From Deltaproteobacteria bacterium (lineage in GTDB: Bacteria > Desulfobacterota > Desulfarculia > Adiutricales > Adiutricaceae), in NCBI GenBank assembly GCA_031288745.1, contig JAITQT010000139.1, forward strand, positions 1 to 5,396: a stretch of 5,396 nucleotides of DNA, in the 5' to 3' direction. Positions 5,019 through 5,396 of the stretch are shown here, one piece after another. The notes below the pieces were generated by a model. That model saw only the letters and a list, made by a program, of their open reading frames with translations. It did not search any database and was not told where the DNA came from. Made by a program: the position numbers and the translations under genes. The stretch's first letter is position 1. Every line of letters starts with the position of its first letter.

Positions 5019-5054
5019 CCGTTCACATTTGTGAACGGACACTGATGATATATC
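5019..5054 (+). promoter_or_regulatory. Promoter/operator module of the HU gene
   Basis: CCGTTCACA-TT-TGTGAACGG (5019-5038) is a perfect palindrome with 9-bp arms and a 2-bp centre. GGACAC overlaps its right edge (5037-5042), and TATATC follows after 6 nt (5049-5054). The layout equals the gatB module at 306-340, with identical spacing between all elements, so this is unlikely to be an accidental palindrome. TATATC is a plausible -10 hexamer. No good -35 lies 17 bp upstream, which would fit activator dependence or a non-housekeeping sigma factor; alternatively TTCACA pairs with GATATA at 19 bp spacing. The binding protein is unknown. Confidence 0.55.
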
Positions 5055-5192
5055 CGACCTAACAGTCGGGCGTGACCGAAAGGGGACGATGGCCGCTTCG
5101 GTCGCTAGTATTTTTTTCCGAGACCAATGAAAGGCTACTAAACCAAGGGAGTTACCCTTAAAAAAACTAGCACTTAAGGAGATTTTGTTTCT
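5054..5192 (+). promoter_or_regulatory. Structured 5' leader of the HU gene
   Basis: Four helices can be drawn. P1 is CCGAC (5054-5058) with GTCGG (5065-5069). P2 is GACCGAA (5074-5080) with TTCGGTC (5097-5103), extendable to 5072-5105. P3 is a long-range 12-bp helix, GCTAGT plus T6 (5104-5116, one A bulge) with A6 plus ACTAGC (5160-5171). P4 is AAGGG (5145-5149) with CCCTT (5155-5159), stacked inside P3. P3 ends 4 nt before the AAGGAG ribosome-binding site (5176-5181) and shares two bases with extended P2, so alternative folds could expose or hide the start region. It resembles a cis-regulatory RNA but matches no riboswitch I know. Pairings are seen; regulation is inferred. Confidence 0.4.
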
Positions 5193-5396
5193 ATGACCAA
5201 AGCGGAACTCGTCACTCAAATCGCCAGTGACTGCGAATTGACCAAAATTCAGGCCCAAAAGGCCCTGGACAGCGTCATCACCACCTTAATCGCCACCCTT
5301 AAGAAGGACAATCGTATTCCTATTTTTGGGCTAGGCGTCTTTGAAGTTGTTAAGCGTCCCAAACGCAAGGGTCGTAACCCCCGCTCGGGCGAGACT
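5193..5396 (+). CDS. HU-family DNA-binding protein, 3'-truncated by the window edge
   Basis: This is the first 68 residues of a small histone-like protein of the HU/IHF fold, a dimeric nucleoid protein that bends DNA. Full-length members have about 90 residues, so roughly the last 22 are outside the window. The N-terminal helix-turn-helix dimer core runs MTKAELVTQIASDCELTK...ALDSVI, followed by the beta sheet and the start of the DNA-clasping arm KGRNPRSGE (59-67). Arm residues R55, R58, R61 and the intercalating proline P63 are present. The usual GFG turn before the arm reads G46-L47-G48. AAGGAG at 5176-5181, 11 nt before the ATG, supports the start. HU versus IHF cannot be settled from the N-terminal part, although no IHF-specific feature is evident. 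Codons are rich in C-ending forms compared with the TTA-rich gat genes, as expected of a highly expressed gene. Confidence 0.95.
   Translation, partial: MTKAELVTQIASDCELTKIQAQKALDSVITTLIATLKKDNRIPIFGLGVFEVVKRPKRKGRNPRSGET

Noticed and set aside
4995..5258. Minus-strand 87-codon frame over the HU promoter and start
   Set aside because: It is antisense to the operator palindrome, the structured leader and the HU coding sequence, and has no family resemblance.

Overview
The window looks like bacterial chromosome carrying a complete Asp/Glu-tRNA amidotransferase operon (gatB-gatC-gatA) and, 1.46 kb downstream, the first 68 codons of a gene for an HU-family nucleoid protein. All four genes lie on the + strand. 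Only about 63 % of the window is coding. The spacers are AT-rich and crowded with inverted repeats. The protein sequences have a deltaproteobacterial (Desulfobacterota-like) flavour, and the low coding density would suit a host-associated or otherwise decaying genome, but both statements are impressions from reading and were not tested by search.

Layout: 1-407 is non-coding. It opens with the terminator of a gene lying left of the window, then holds one copy of a dispersed 17-bp repeat, a 26-bp inverted repeat and a promoter/operator block upstream of gatB. 408-3731 holds gatB, gatC and gatA, separated by 66 and 69 nt, each with a recognisable start and no terminator between them; together they encode the GatCAB complex that amidates misacylated Glu-tRNA(Gln) and/or Asp-tRNA(Asn). 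3732-5018 has no credible gene. It holds a 111-bp inverted repeat, a terminator, a GC-rich hairpin, a possible small-RNA gene with a good sigma-70-type promoter, several AT-rich hairpins, and a ~310-bp element whose ends look like transposon termini without a transposase. 5019-5192 is the promoter and a strongly structured leader of the HU gene (5193 to the window end).

The two most interesting signals are these. First, an almost identical palindrome-plus-minus-10-like module occurs upstream of both gatB and the HU gene (29 of 35 positions identical, with fixed internal spacing), and a weaker third copy sits next to the gatB one. This suggests a shared regulator or an unusual promoter class linking a translation-fidelity operon with nucleoid protein expression. 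Second, the 4480-4788 element has inverted ends built from repeated GACGG-containing units about 22-24 bp apart, like the multi-site ends of IS21-type or Tn7-like elements.
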